DNA of 64,000 bases, taken from Saccharothrix sp. HUAS TT1 (GTDB lineage: Bacteria; Actinomycetota; Actinomycetes; Mycobacteriales; Pseudonocardiaceae). The translations under genes and the position numbers were made by a program. This document shows positions 26,437 to 35,657 of this stretch, in pieces (positions within the stretch are counted from its first letter, which is position 1; the number at the start of each line of letters is the position of its first letter). The notes below the pieces were generated by a model, which was not told where the DNA came from, did not search any database, and saw nothing but the letters and a program-made list of their open reading frames with translations. The stretch covers positions 7,564,001 through 7,628,000 of the forward strand of contig NZ_CP160453.1 in NCBI RefSeq assembly GCF_040744945.1, in the 5' to 3' direction.

Positions 26437-29147
26437 GCAGCGGAACAGGTCCTGCCGTTCAGCGAGAAGCCGGTGGGCGCGACGTTGCTGCCCTGCCAGC
26501 TCGCCTGGAACCCGAAGTCCACCGAGCCACCCGCTCCGATGGTCCTGTTCCAGCCCTCGTTGTCCACCGTCACGGCGGCGCCCGTCTGTGACGCCTTGCC
26601 GTTCCAGCTGTTGGTGATCTGCTGGCCGTTCGGGAACGTCCAGCGCAGGCCCCACCCCGTGAGGGACGTGGCGCCCGTGTTGGTGATCTTCACCGAGCCG
26701 GTGAAGCCACCTCCCCACTGGCTGACGACCCGGTACCGGACCGAGCAGCCGGGTGGCGGCTGGTCGGTGACGGTGGTCCGCGTCGTCGTAGTGGTGGTCG
26801 TGGTGGTCGTCGTCGTGGTCGTGCCCGTCGGCGACGTGTCCGTGGGGTGCGTGTGGGAACTCGTGTTGCCGGGGTCGCCGCTCGGCTCGGCGACGAGGAT
26901 GCCCCGGCCGTTCGTGCCCAGGTAGACGCGGCCGTAGACGCGCGGGTCGCCGGTGATCGCCTCGCCCATGTTCCCGTACTGGTGGGCGTCGTCGTTGACG
27001 CGGACCCAGCGCCCGGCCTCGTCGTCGGACCGGTAGACGCCGGTCCGGCCCTCGACAGTCAGCACCGCGTACAGCGCGGGGTAGGTCTTCTCCAACGCGG
27101 GCTTGCCGAAGCCGATGTTGACGCCGGAGGTCACCCCGGCCAGGGCGGCGGCCGTCCGGCCCGAGTCGGTCGAGCGGAACAGGCCGCCCTCGCCGACCAG
27201 CCAGACGTGGCCCTCGTGCCCCGGTGTCGCGTGCAGCTTGGTCGCGTCGGCGGTGGCGCCGGCGGTGAACGTCGCGCCGCCGTCCGTGCTGACGTAGACC
27301 GTGCCGCCCGCCAGGCCGTAGAACTTGAGCGGGTTCACCCGGTCGGACTCGACCACGGCGCCCGCCGGGATGCCGGACGACGGGGCCCACGAGTTGCCGA
27401 AGCCGACCGAGTGGTGCACCGCCGCGCCGGCCGGGCTCCACACGAACCGGCTGCCGTCGGCCGCCGCCGCGACCGTGCCGCCACCGGTGACGCCGGCCGG
27501 CTCGCCGCCCGCGAACCAGTTGCCGCCGCCGTCGGTGGAGAACGCCACGTGCGCCGCGCCGTCGACGTTGCCGGACCGCACCACGACGGACGGGTTCGCC
27601 TCGGCGAAGTCCAGGCTGGTGGTCGAGGTGAAGTTCGGCTGCTGGAACATCATCGCCGGCACCCGGGCCAGGTCGTCGTGCCGGAACCCGCCGATGTCGC
27701 CCAGACCGCTGATCAGCGGCGCGCCCGCGGGCGGGCTGATCAGGTCGAGCACCGCGGTCTCCTCCAGCCCCGCGGCGGTCGGCCTGATCGTGATCTGGCC
27801 GCCGTCGTCCCACTTCGTCAGGTCCGTCGTGCCGTAGACGGTCGCGCCGGTGCCGTACATCATCCGGTCGGAGTCGAACGGGTCGATCTCCAGCGACTCG
27901 ACCATCCAGCCCAGCTTCGGGGTGACCTCCGGCGGCTGCGGGTTCGCGCCCCAGCTCAGCCACGGCGAGGAGCTGATGTCCATCTTGTACCGGAAACTGC
28001 GGTTCGGGTAGCTGGTGAAGTCCCAGGCCCGCGTCCACGTCGCGCCGCCGTCCGTGCTGCGGAAGATGATGATGTCCGGCCACCAGGAGATCTGGGTGGC
28101 GACCATCAGCGTGCCCGGGTCCTGCCGGTCGATCGTCAGGCCGCTGTAGCCGAAGTAGTCGTCGGCGCTGTCGGACGGGACGGGGCTGATCCGGGTCCAC
28201 GCGCCGGTCGCGGTGTCGTGCTTCCAGACGTCGCCCTTGCCGCCGTCGTACGGGCCGCCGGTGTCGCTGGTGGCCAGGTAGAGGAAGCCGCCCTCGGTGT
28301 CCAGCACGCCCTTGTGCGCGATGTAACCGGTGGGCTGACCGGCCAGCCGGGTCCACGTCGCGCCCGCGTCCGTGCTGCGGTAGACCGTGTTCTCCTTGTC
28401 GGCGACGCCGACGTAGATCGTCTTCGTGGGGCTGCCCGCCGTCGAGGACCGCGGGTCGTAGGTCACCCAGACGACGCCCTGGACGTCGTTGCCGTAGCCG
28501 TTGGGGTCGTTCGGGTCGGCGACGTAGTCGCCCGGGTTGGGGAAGCTCGCCACCTGAGACCACGTGATACCGCTGTCCGCGCTGCGCCACAGGCCCTTGC
28601 CGCTGGGCGCGCCGAAGTACAGCACCCGGCCGTCGTTGGGGTCGACCGACAGCCTCTCCCCCATGCCGCGACCGGGCATGTTGCCGCCGAGCTTGAACGG
28701 CAGCTCGGTGCGCTGCCAGGTCCGGCCGCGGTCCGCCGAGCGCAGGATCGCGCCGTTGTTCGGGTCCCAGCTGTTGGTGTACATGCCGACGGCGGCGTAG
28801 ACCTTGTCGGCGTTGCCCGGGTCCGGGGCGATGCTCGCCACGCCGTTGTAGCCCCACCGGTCCCAGCCGACCCAGTCCAGCAGCGGGAGCCAGCGGCCGG
28901 TGGCCTGGTCCCACCGGTACGCGCCGCCGATGTCGGTGCGGGCGTAGACGAGGTCCTTCTCGGCGGGGCTGAACACGATGCCCGGCACGAACCCGCCGCC
29001 GGCGATCTCGACGTTGCGCCAGTTGTGCGGCTGGGTGGGCACCGCGGCGGCGGCGGTGGGCTGCGAAGCGGGGCTGGCCGCGGCCGTCACCAGCACGACG
29101 CCCAGGGCGGCGACGGCCGCGGTGGTCAGCGCCAGGAGCCGCCTCAT
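26433..29147 (-). CDS. Secreted GH74 xyloglucanase/endoglucanase with CBM2
   Basis: 904 residues. Signal peptide 1 to about 37 (MRRLLALTTAAVAALGVVLV, AAAAVP). GH74 tandem beta-propellers from about 40-765 with BNR-like SxDGGxTW repeats; ARTDIGGAYRW carries the first catalytic Asp and SGLGDIGGF the second. A 15-residue Thr linker follows, then CBM2 (about 800-904; CSVRYRVVSQWGGGF, then SWNGKASQTG) with the terminal Cys pair. Cleaves xyloglucan or mixed beta-glucans outside the cell. ATG at 29147 has GGGGGAG. A perfect CebR palindrome upstream ties it to the cello-oligosaccharide regulon. Confidence 0.93.
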   Translation of the reverse strand: MRRLLALTTAAVAALGVVLVTAAASPASQPTAAAAVPTQPHNWRNVEIAGGGFVPGIVFSPAEKDLVYARTDIGGAYRWDQATGRWLPLLDWVGWDRWGYNGVASIAPDPGNADKVYAAVGMYTNSWDPNNGAILRSADRGRTWQRTELPFKLGGNMPGRGMGERLSVDPNDGRVLYFGAPSGKGLWRSADSGITWSQVASFPNPGDYVADPNDPNGYGNDVQGVVWVTYDPRSSTAGSPTKTIYVGVADKENTVYRSTDAGATWTRLAGQPTGYIAHKGVLDTEGGFLYLATSDTGGPYDGGKGDVWKHDTATGAWTRISPVPSDSADDYFGYSGLTIDRQDPGTLMVATQISWWPDIIIFRSTDGGATWTRAWDFTSYPNRSFRYKMDISSSPWLSWGANPQPPEVTPKLGWMVESLEIDPFDSDRMMYGTGATVYGTTDLTKWDDGGQITIRPTAAGLEETAVLDLISPPAGAPLISGLGDIGGFRHDDLARVPAMMFQQPNFTSTTSLDFAEANPSVVVRSGNVDGAAHVAFSTDGGGNWFAGGEPAGVTGGGTVAAAADGSRFVWSPAGAAVHHSVGFGNSWAPSSGIPAGAVVESDRVNPLKFYGLAGGTVYVSTDGGATFTAGATADATKLHATPGHEGHVWLVGEGGLFRSTDSGRTAAALAGVTSGVNIGFGKPALEKTYPALYAVLTVEGRTGVYRSDDEAGRWVRVNDDAHQYGNMGEAITGDPRVYGRVYLGTNGRGILVAEPSGDPGNTSSHTHPTDTSPTGTTTTTTTTTTTTTTRTTVTDQPPPGCSVRYRVVSQWGGGFTGSVKITNTGATSLTGWGLRWTFPNGQQITNSWNGKASQTGAAVTVDNEGWNRTIGAGGSVDFGFQASWQGSNVAPTGFSLNGRTCSAA
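26779..26824 (-). repeat. Thr-codon repeat of the GH74-CBM2 linker
   Basis: A run of ACC/ACG/ACT triplets encodes about 15 Thr between the catalytic and carbohydrate-binding modules; a typical O-glycosylated linker in actinomycetes and a site of likely length variation. Confidence 0.6.
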
Positions 29148-29221
29148 CGCCGCTCCCCCGGACGCGCGCCGGAGGCGGCCGGTCGGCCGGCTGCCGCCGT
29201 GGGGGTGCTGCGTCGGGCCAT
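29144..29221 (-). CDS. Small upstream ORF coupled to the GH74 gene
   Basis: 25 codons, basic and Ala/Pro-rich (starts MARRSTPTAAAG). ATG at 29221 has an AAAGGAG site nine bases before, better than most in the window, and its TGA overlaps the GH74 ATG (ATGA). It may be a translated leader that feeds ribosomes to the GH74 start. It could be chance, since no homologue can be named. Confidence 0.35.
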   Translation of the reverse strand: MARRSTPTAAAGRPAASGARPGERR

Positions 29222-29302
29222 CGTGCTGCGCTCCTTTGCGCGGGTGGGAGGAGGCGGTGGGCGAGAGTGGTCCGCCTCCCCCCAGGTCTTCGGGACGCCT
29301 GT

Positions 29303-29318
29303 CTGGGAGCGCTCCCAG
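29303..29318. promoter_or_regulatory. CebR operator before the GH74 gene
   Basis: Perfect 16-bp palindrome CTGGGAGCGCTCCCAG, the known CebR box (TGGGAGCGCTCCCA) of actinomycetes. Identical to the site before cebE. Confidence 0.9.
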
Positions 29319-29446
29319 ATAGGGCAGGGTTGGACCGTAGCCAGGCCGATCGGTTGACGGCAAGGGTCAGCGCTGAGCTATCCGGGTGAAGTGCGCAGCG
29401 TGATCATCGAACCGGTCGAACGGAACGTCGAATCGCTTCGAAACGA

Positions 29447-29478
29447 GTCGGGACCCAGGCCGCGGCCCGGGTCCCGAC
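29447..29478 (-). terminator. Terminator after cebR
   Basis: 10-bp perfect stem (29447-29456 and 29469-29478) enclosing a GGCCGCGGCC palindrome, 20 bp after the cebR stop. Confidence 0.6.
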
Positions 29479-29497
29479 AGGTTCCGCGAGTCCGGCG

Positions 29498-30529
29498 TCA
29501 GGCGCTCGAACGGGAGACCATCGCGGTCGGCAGGAGCAGGAACGGCGGCAGGTTCTCCTCGCCGGCCAGCTCCGCCATCAGCCGCCACGTCATCGTGCGC
29601 CCCAGCTGCTCCACGTCCTGCCGGATCGTGGTCAGCGGCGGCACCGCGGTGGAGGCGATCATCAGGTCGTCGAACCCGACCACGGCCACGTCGTCGGGCA
29701 CCTTCTTGCCGTGCGCGTGCAGGGTCTGCAACGCGCCCAGCGCCATGATGTCCGCGCCGACGAACACCGCGTCCAGGTCCGGCGCCCGCTTGAGCAGGTC
29801 GGCCATGGCGACCGCGCCGCTCTCCGGGGTGAAGTCGCCGTACGCCACGAGGTCGGTGTCGAGCCTGGCCTGGCTCAACCCCCGCTTCCAGCCGGACAGG
29901 CGGTCCATGCCGACCGCCATGTCCCGCGGACCGGCGATGGTGGCGATCCGCTTGCGGCCCCGCGAGACCAGGTAGCGGGCCGCCTCCATGGCGCCGTTGA
30001 AGTTGTCCGAGTCCACATAGGGCACGCCACCGGCGCCAAGGGGCCTGCCGCCGACGACGGTCGGCAGGCCCGCGTCGGCGAGCGTGCGGGGTAGCGGGTC
30101 CTGGCCGTGCAGGCTGATCACCAGCACCCCGTCCACGTGGCCGCCGCAGAGGTAGTTGACCAGGTCCTGCTCGTCGCCCTCCTTGCTCATCATGAGGACG
30201 AGCTGGACCCGCTTGCCCGCGAGCTCGGCGTGCACACCGCGCAGCACACCGGCGAAGAACGGGTCGGCCAGCACCCGGCTGCCCTGCTCGGAGACGACCA
30301 GGGCGATGCAGTTCGCCCGGCTGCCGGCGAGCGTGCGGGCCGCCTGGTTGGGGCTGTACCCGAGCTTGCCGATGGCCTGGTGCACGGCCTCGCGCGCCCG
30401 GGAGCTGACGTACGGCTCGCCGTTGATCACCCGGGAGACGGTCGACTTCGACACCCCGGCTGCACGGGCGACCTCCTCGAGCCGGGTGTTGGGTCGTCGC
30501 GCCTTGGGGGGGTCAACGGCATCTGTCAC
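29498..30529 (-). CDS. cebR: LacI-family cellobiose repressor CebR
   Basis: 343 residues: LacI helix-turn-helix (RLEEVARAAGVSKSTVSRVI, hinge NQAARTLAGSRAN) and a periplasmic-binding-like sugar domain. The GTG at 30529 overlaps the bglC stop (GTGA); no separate Shine-Dalgarno is seen, so translation depends on bglC. In Streptomyces, CebR represses cellulase and cebEFG genes until cellobiose or cellotriose releases it; the two CebR boxes in this window give its targets. Confidence 0.9.
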   Translation of the reverse strand: MTDAVDPPKARRPNTRLEEVARAAGVSKSTVSRVINGEPYVSSRAREAVHQAIGKLGYSPNQAARTLAGSRANCIALVVSEQGSRVLADPFFAGVLRGVHAELAGKRVQLVLMMSKEGDEQDLVNYLCGGHVDGVLVISLHGQDPLPRTLADAGLPTVVGGRPLGAGGVPYVDSDNFNGAMEAARYLVSRGRKRIATIAGPRDMAVGMDRLSGWKRGLSQARLDTDLVAYGDFTPESGAVAMADLLKRAPDLDAVFVGADIMALGALQTLHAHGKKVPDDVAVVGFDDLMIASTAVPPLTTIRQDVEQLGRTMTWRLMAELAGEENLPPFLLLPTAMVSRSSA

Positions 30530-31944
30530 GGAGCGACCGTCGCTGCGAGAGCGTTGCCACGGGCAACCTGCGAGTACCACATGGCACTCATCTTAGGCGT
30601 CCGCACCTGGGTCTCGTAGTCGACATGCACGATCCCGAACCGCTTGGCGTATCCCTCGGCCCACTCGAAGTTGTCCATCAGCGACCACGCGAAGTAACCA
30701 CGCAGGTCCACACCCGCCTCGATGGCCGCATGAGCCGCCCTGAGGTGCGACTCGATGTAACCAAGGCGCTCCGGGTCGTGGATGGAGCCGTCGTCGTTGA
30801 TGGAGTCGACGTAGGCCGCGCCGTTCTCGGTCACGTACAGCGGGATGCTGGGGTAGTCGTCGTGCACCCGCTTGAGCACCTTGAACAGGCCGTCCGGCTG
30901 CACCTCCCAGTCCATGTCCGTGCGCGGCAGGCCGCGGCTCGGGAACGAGACGTGCTCCGCGCCGACCCAGGGTGACCCGGTCGGGCGACGCCCGTTGGTC
31001 TGGACCGGTGCTTCCGGCTCCCCCTGTTCCGGGGTGCCGCTGACGAAGTGCTCGGCGTAGTAGTTGACGCCCAGCTGGTCCAGCGGCGCGGAGATGATCT
31101 CCAGGTCGTTCTCGCGGATGTGCTTCGAGAAGCCGTAAGGCTCCAGGTCCTCCACGATGTCGGCCGGGTACTCGCCCTTGAACAGCGGGTCGAGGAAGAT
31201 CCGGTTCTGCAGGCCGTCGAGCCGGCGGGCGGCGTCGACGTCGGCCGGGTCCTCCGGGTTCGCCGGGATGATCGGGTACATGTTGAGCGTGATGCCGACC
31301 TTGGCGGTCGGCGCCTGCTCCCGGATCGCCGCGGTGGCCAGACCGTGGGCCAGCAGCAGGTGGTGCACGGCCGCGACGGCGGCCTCCGGCTCCTGGCGGC
31401 CGGGCGCGTGCACGCCGGCGGCGTAGCTGAGCAGCGACGAGCACCACGGCTCGTTGAGCGTGGTCCAGCTGTCCACCCGGTCGCCCAGGGCGCCGACGAC
31501 CGACTCGGCGTACTCCGCGAAGCGGTACGCGGTGTCGCGGTTGGCCCAACCGCCCTGGTCCTCCAGGGTCTGCGGGAGGTCCCAGTGGTAGAGGGTCAGC
31601 CACGGGGTGATGTTGTTCTCGAGCAGCTTGTCGACCAGCCGGGAGTAGAAGTCCAGGCCGGCCTGGTTCACCGGGCCCGCGTCGGGGCGGATGCGCGGCC
31701 ACGCCGTGGAGAACCGGTAGGCCTGAATGCCGAGGTCGACCATCAGCTGGACGTCTTCGTCGACGCGGTTGTAGTGGTCGGCGGCGGGGTCACCGGTGTC
31801 ACCGCCGACGACCGCGCCCGGCGTCTTGCAGAACGTGTCCCAGATGGACGCGGTGCGACCGTCCGCGGTGGTCGCGCCTTCGATCTGGAACGCCGCGGTC
31901 GCGGCGCCCCACACGAATCCCTCGGGAAAGGAAATCGACTCCAC
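30526..31944 (-). CDS. bglC: GH1 beta-glucosidase BglC
   Basis: 472-residue GH1 TIM barrel without signal peptide, so it acts in the cytoplasm on imported cellobiose. FPEGFVWGAATAAFQIEG is the GH1 N-terminal signature, TLNEPWC has the acid/base Glu and YVTENGAAY the nucleophile Glu. GTG at 31944 has AAGGGG before it; 2 bp after the cebG stop. Fourth gene of cebEFG-bglC-cebR. Confidence 0.93.
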   Translation of the reverse strand: MESISFPEGFVWGAATAAFQIEGATTADGRTASIWDTFCKTPGAVVGGDTGDPAADHYNRVDEDVQLMVDLGIQAYRFSTAWPRIRPDAGPVNQAGLDFYSRLVDKLLENNITPWLTLYHWDLPQTLEDQGGWANRDTAYRFAEYAESVVGALGDRVDSWTTLNEPWCSSLLSYAAGVHAPGRQEPEAAVAAVHHLLLAHGLATAAIREQAPTAKVGITLNMYPIIPANPEDPADVDAARRLDGLQNRIFLDPLFKGEYPADIVEDLEPYGFSKHIRENDLEIISAPLDQLGVNYYAEHFVSGTPEQGEPEAPVQTNGRRPTGSPWVGAEHVSFPSRGLPRTDMDWEVQPDGLFKVLKRVHDDYPSIPLYVTENGAAYVDSINDDGSIHDPERLGYIESHLRAAHAAIEAGVDLRGYFAWSLMDNFEWAEGYAKRFGIVHVDYETQVRTPKMSAMWYSQVARGNALAATVAP

Positions 31945-31946
31945 AG

Positions 31947-32846
31947 CTACCCCTTCACAGCACCCTGCATGATCCCGGCGACGATCTGCCGACCGAGTAC
32001 GAGGAAGACGATCAGAATCGGGACCGTGGCCATGGTGGTCCCGGCGAGCACGAGCGAGTTGTCGACGTAGTAGCCGCTCTGCAACTTCTCCAGGGCGACC
32101 TGCATCGTCGGGTTGTCCGCGTTGAGCACGATCAGCGGCCAGAGGAAGTCGTTCCACGACATCATGAACGTGAAGATGCCGAGCATGGCGGCCGCCGGGC
32201 GCACCGCGGGCAGGCACACGTGCCAGAACGTGCGGATCATGCTGCAGCCGTCCATGCGGGCCGCCTCGATCAGCTCGTCCGGCACGGCGTCGGCGATGTA
32301 CTGGCGCATCCAGAACACGCCGAACGCGGTCACCAGGTTCGGCACGATGACCGCGCCGAGGGTGCCGGACCAGCCGTACTCGGCCATCGCCATGTAGAGC
32401 GGGATGATGCCGAGCTGCGTGGGCACGGCGAGCGTGGCGACCACGAACACCATGAGCGGGCCGCGGCCCTTGAACCGCAGCTTGGCGAAGGCGAACCCGG
32501 CCAGGGTCGACAGGATCACCACGGACAGCGTGACCGTGCCGGAGACGATGATGCTGTTGCCCAGCGCCTTCCAGAACGGGATGGTGTCGAGCACGCGGCC
32601 CGCGTTGTGGAAGAAGTTGCCGCCGGGCAGCAGGGGTGCGTCGGCGGTGAACTTCTGGTCGTCGTGGCTGGCCACCAGGAACGACCAGTAGAACGGGAAG
32701 GCCGACCCGAGGATGAACGCGATCAGGATGCCGTAGACGACGAAGCTCGGGCGGCGCTCGGAGAGCGAAATCCTCTTCGAGGCCCGCCGCTTGGCGGGCC
32801 TCGGCCCACCGGCGACCGGCGCCGGGCGATCGGTGATGGTGGCCAT
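31947..32846 (-). CDS. cebG: Cellobiose/cellotriose ABC permease CebG
   Basis: 299-residue MalG-type permease with six transmembrane helices and the EAA loop DELIEAARMDGCSMIRTFWH. Works with CebF and CebE; the ATPase (MsiK in related species) is not in this window. ATG at 32846 overlaps the cebF stop by one base. Confidence 0.9.
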   Translation of the reverse strand: MATITDRPAPVAGGPRPAKRRASKRISLSERRPSFVVYGILIAFILGSAFPFYWSFLVASHDDQKFTADAPLLPGGNFFHNAGRVLDTIPFWKALGNSIIVSGTVTLSVVILSTLAGFAFAKLRFKGRGPLMVFVVATLAVPTQLGIIPLYMAMAEYGWSGTLGAVIVPNLVTAFGVFWMRQYIADAVPDELIEAARMDGCSMIRTFWHVCLPAVRPAAAMLGIFTFMMSWNDFLWPLIVLNADNPTMQVALEKLQSGYYVDNSLVLAGTTMATVPILIVFLVLGRQIVAGIMQGAVKG

Positions 32847-33850
32847 CACGCCTCCCCACTGGACGCGAGCCTGCGGGTGAGCAGGAAGTTGATCCCCGCG
32901 ATCGCGATGATGACGATGAACAGGATCCAGGCCATCGCCGAGGCGTAGCCGAGGTCCTGGCTCTGGAAGCCGGACTGGTACATGTAGAGCACGACCGTCT
33001 GGTACTGGTGGCTCGCACCGCCGTTGGCGCCCGCCGACGGCGAGAACAGCAGCGGTTCGGTGAAGATCTGGAGGCCGCCGATGGTCGAGGTGACGATCAC
33101 GAAGATGAGGGTGGGTCGCAGCATCGGCAGCGTGATGCTGAAGAACTGGCGCACCTTGCTCGCGCCGTCGACCCAGGCCGCCTCGTAGACGTCGCGCGGG
33201 ATGGCCTGCATGGCGGCCAGCACGATCAGGGCGTTGTAGCCCGTCCAGCGCCAGTTGACCATGGTCGCGATGGCGACGTGGCTCCACCAGCGCTCGGCCT
33301 GCCAGTCGATCCGGTCCAGGCCGAACAGCTCCAGGACGTTGTTCACCGAGCCGTACTGCACGCCGAACAGGTCGCCGAAGATGATGGTCAGGGCGACGAG
33401 GCTGGCGACGTAGGGCAGCAGCACGCCCATCCGCCAGCCGGTGCGCCCGCGCAGCGCGGTGTTCAGCAGCGCGGCCAGCAGCACCGCGATGATCACCTGG
33501 GGGATCGTCGAGATCGCGAAGATGCTGAACGTGTTGACCATCGCGGTCCAGAACTGCGAGTCGGCCAGCAGCTCCGTGTAGTTCTCGATCCCGACGAACG
33601 GCTGCTCGTCCGCGCCCAGCTCCCAGTCGAACAGGGAGATGTAGGCGGTGTACAGCAGCGGGAACAGGCCCACCACCGCGAACAGGATGAAGAACGGGGC
33701 GATGTAGACGTAGGGGGAGTACTTGACGTCCAGGCGGGTGAGCCGGTAGCGCCAGCTCAGCTTGCCCGAACCGATGTCATCGTTGTCGTCGCGCCGCGGC
33801 GGGCGGGGCTCGGCGCCCCGCCCGCGCGTGACCGTGAGTTCGGTCGTCAT
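32846..33850 (-). CDS. cebF: Cellobiose/cellotriose ABC permease CebF
   Basis: 334-residue MalF-type permease, six or seven helices after a charged cytosolic tail of about 45 residues; EAA loop DVYEAAWVDGASKVRQFFSI. ATG at 33850, one-base overlap with cebE. Translationally coupled to both neighbours. Confidence 0.9.
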   Translation of the reverse strand: MTTELTVTRGRGAEPRPPRRDDNDDIGSGKLSWRYRLTRLDVKYSPYVYIAPFFILFAVVGLFPLLYTAYISLFDWELGADEQPFVGIENYTELLADSQFWTAMVNTFSIFAISTIPQVIIAVLLAALLNTALRGRTGWRMGVLLPYVASLVALTIIFGDLFGVQYGSVNNVLELFGLDRIDWQAERWWSHVAIATMVNWRWTGYNALIVLAAMQAIPRDVYEAAWVDGASKVRQFFSITLPMLRPTLIFVIVTSTIGGLQIFTEPLLFSPSAGANGGASHQYQTVVLYMYQSGFQSQDLGYASAMAWILFIVIIAIAGINFLLTRRLASSGEA

Positions 33851-35136
33851 TACTTGGCAGCCTTCTTGGCTCCCTCGATGACCGTCTTCCAGGCTTCCTC
33901 AGGAGACGTGCCCTGCTCGACCGTGGTCAGTGCCGGGGAAACCACGTTGTCCTGGATCTCGCCGTCCTTCGGGCCCTTGTACTGGGCCGCCGCGACCTTG
34001 TTCGCCTGCTCCGCGAACAGCAGGCCGACCTTCTCGCCGCCGAAGTACTCGTTGGTGCTGTTCAGCAGCTCCGGGGAGATCAGGGCCTGGGTCTGGCTGG
34101 GGAAGGTGCCCTTGGCCTCGAACGCCTTGATCTGCTGCTCCGGCGCGGTCAGCCACGCGGCCAGCTTGGCGGCCTCGGCCTTGTTCTTGCCCTGCTTCGG
34201 GACGGTCAGGTACGAGCCGCCCCAGTTGCCGCCGCCGCCGGGGAAGGCCGCGGTGACGGCCCACTTGCCCTTGTGGTCGGGGCCGGCGTTGCCGGCGATG
34301 ACGCCCAGCATCCAGGACGGGCAGGTCTTGGTGGCGAAGGCCGACTCCTTGAAGCCGGTCTCCCACTCCGGGCTCCACGCGGCGAGCTTGGCCGACTGGC
34401 CGCCCGCGACCGCGGCGGTGACCTGGTCCCAGATCTTCTTGTCGTCGTTGGTCTCGATCACGAGCTTGTCGTCGCGGTCGAAGTAGCCGGTCTGGGCCTG
34501 GTTGTGCATCGGGTTGAAGATCTGGGCGGCCGAGTCGAACCACGGCTTGCCCGTCGCCTTGACGTACTTGTCACCGGCCTCGAAGTACGCGTCCCAGGTG
34601 GCGAACAGGGCCTTGACGCCCTCGGGGTCGGACGGCAGGCCGGCTTCCGTGAGCATGTCGGTCCGGTAGCACATGGCCAGCGGGCCGATGTCGGTGCCGT
34701 AGCCGATGAGCTTGCCGTCCTTGGTGGTGACGGCGTCGACCTTCCACTGCAGCCAGCGGTCGTCGCGGACGTCGCTCGGGCCGATCTCCTTCAGGTTCTC
34801 GAACTGGCCGGACTTGGCCATGACCTGGCTGAGGAAGCCCTCTTCGACGGCCTCGACGTCGGCCAGGCCCGACCCGGCGCCCAGCTTGGTGAACAGGTTC
34901 TGGTGGTGCGGCGCGCCCTGGCCGGTCTTGCGCTGCGTGACCTTGACGTTCGGGTTGGCGGCCTCGTACTCCTTGAGGAGTTCTTCGTAGCCGAACTCGT
35001 TGAAGGTCGCGATGGTCAGCTCGACCTTGCCGTCGGCGGACGTGCCGGACTCTCCCGAGCCACAGGCCGTGGCGACTGTGGCAAGCACTGCGGTGCAGGC
35101 CAGGACTTTGGCCAAGCCTGCTCGACGGTAGCGCAC
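33850..35136 (-). CDS. cebE: Cello-oligosaccharide-binding lipoprotein CebE
   Basis: 428 residues, lipoprotein signal with lipobox ATAC (Cys at residue 25). Family 1 extracellular sugar-binding fold; Trp-rich cleft expected. First gene of the cebEFG-bglC-cebR operon, with a perfect CebR palindrome 33 bp before the start. ATG at 35136 has GAGGAGTT just upstream. Confidence 0.92.
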   Translation of the reverse strand: MRYRRAGLAKVLACTAVLATVATACGSGESGTSADGKVELTIATFNEFGYEELLKEYEAANPNVKVTQRKTGQGAPHHQNLFTKLGAGSGLADVEAVEEGFLSQVMAKSGQFENLKEIGPSDVRDDRWLQWKVDAVTTKDGKLIGYGTDIGPLAMCYRTDMLTEAGLPSDPEGVKALFATWDAYFEAGDKYVKATGKPWFDSAAQIFNPMHNQAQTGYFDRDDKLVIETNDDKKIWDQVTAAVAGGQSAKLAAWSPEWETGFKESAFATKTCPSWMLGVIAGNAGPDHKGKWAVTAAFPGGGGNWGGSYLTVPKQGKNKAEAAKLAAWLTAPEQQIKAFEAKGTFPSQTQALISPELLNSTNEYFGGEKVGLLFAEQANKVAAAQYKGPKDGEIQDNVVSPALTTVEQGTSPEEAWKTVIEGAKKAAK

Positions 35137-35168
35137 GAGAACTCCTCAGTTGATCGGCGGTGAACGTT

Positions 35169-35184
35169 CTGGGAGCGCTCCCAG
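35169..35184. promoter_or_regulatory. CebR operator before cebE
   Basis: CTGGGAGCGCTCCCAG, identical over 16 bp to 29303-29318. Confidence 0.92.
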
Positions 35185-35630
35185 GTTTTGGGGGAGTGTG
35201 GTTCGCGCCACGGAGTTGTGTCAAGCTCTCGTGTCCGCGCTGTTACCGACGTTGCGACATTTGCCTTGCTGGACCGATTCTGCTAGCGGTGTGTTCAGTG
35301 GTCCGTTCAGGCACTGTTCGTAGACCAGTCGGACACGCTCGGTTCACCCTCCGGCCGATGGTCGGAAGAATTCACGAGTCGCGTCACCCACTCATCCGCG
35401 ACCAGTGTGCACCGGATGTGCGCGCGAGTCGTCAACCACCCCACCGCGAGTCGCGCGCCGTGTCGCGCGGAGTCGTCCGGTCGGGTGGCACGAGTCGGCC
35501 GGCCGGGTGGCGCGCGCGGACGGGTCGACTCGATCAGGTCGACCCGCCGGCGCGCGCCGGGAGTCCATTCAGGACCGCGAAGTGATCGTCATTGTCGGCG
35601 GGGTCCGCCACCGCGTGCCGGGGTCGCCCG
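35185..35630. other. Intergenic stretch between the cebE promoter and the end of cobN
   Basis: No gene recognised. It must hold the upstream part of the cebE promoter. From 35420 to 35530 there are several GAGTCG-containing short repeats (CGCGAGTCGTC, CGCGAGTCGCG, GGAGTCGTCC, ACGAGTCGGCC), weakly like the units of the nested inverted repeats but without their order. Confidence 0.4.
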
Positions 35631-35651
35631 AATATAGGGGTACCCCTTATT
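35631..35651 (-). terminator. Putative cobN terminator
   Basis: GGGGTACCCC core flanked by AATA/TATT arms (one bulged T), 7 bp after the cobN stop; read in the cobN direction it ends in TATATT. Confidence 0.45.
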
Positions 35652-35657
35652 ACCGGA

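Noticed and set aside
23764..28914. A 1716-codon open frame on the minus strand across the nSTAND, LapA and GH74 genes
   Set aside because: It is antisense to the nSTAND gene and out of frame with GH74; its Arg/Gly/Pro/His-rich composition is that of a GC-rich shadow frame.
35420..35530. A third copy of the nested inverted repeat
   Set aside because: Only the GAGTCG core recurs; the GAACGT half and mirrored order are missing.
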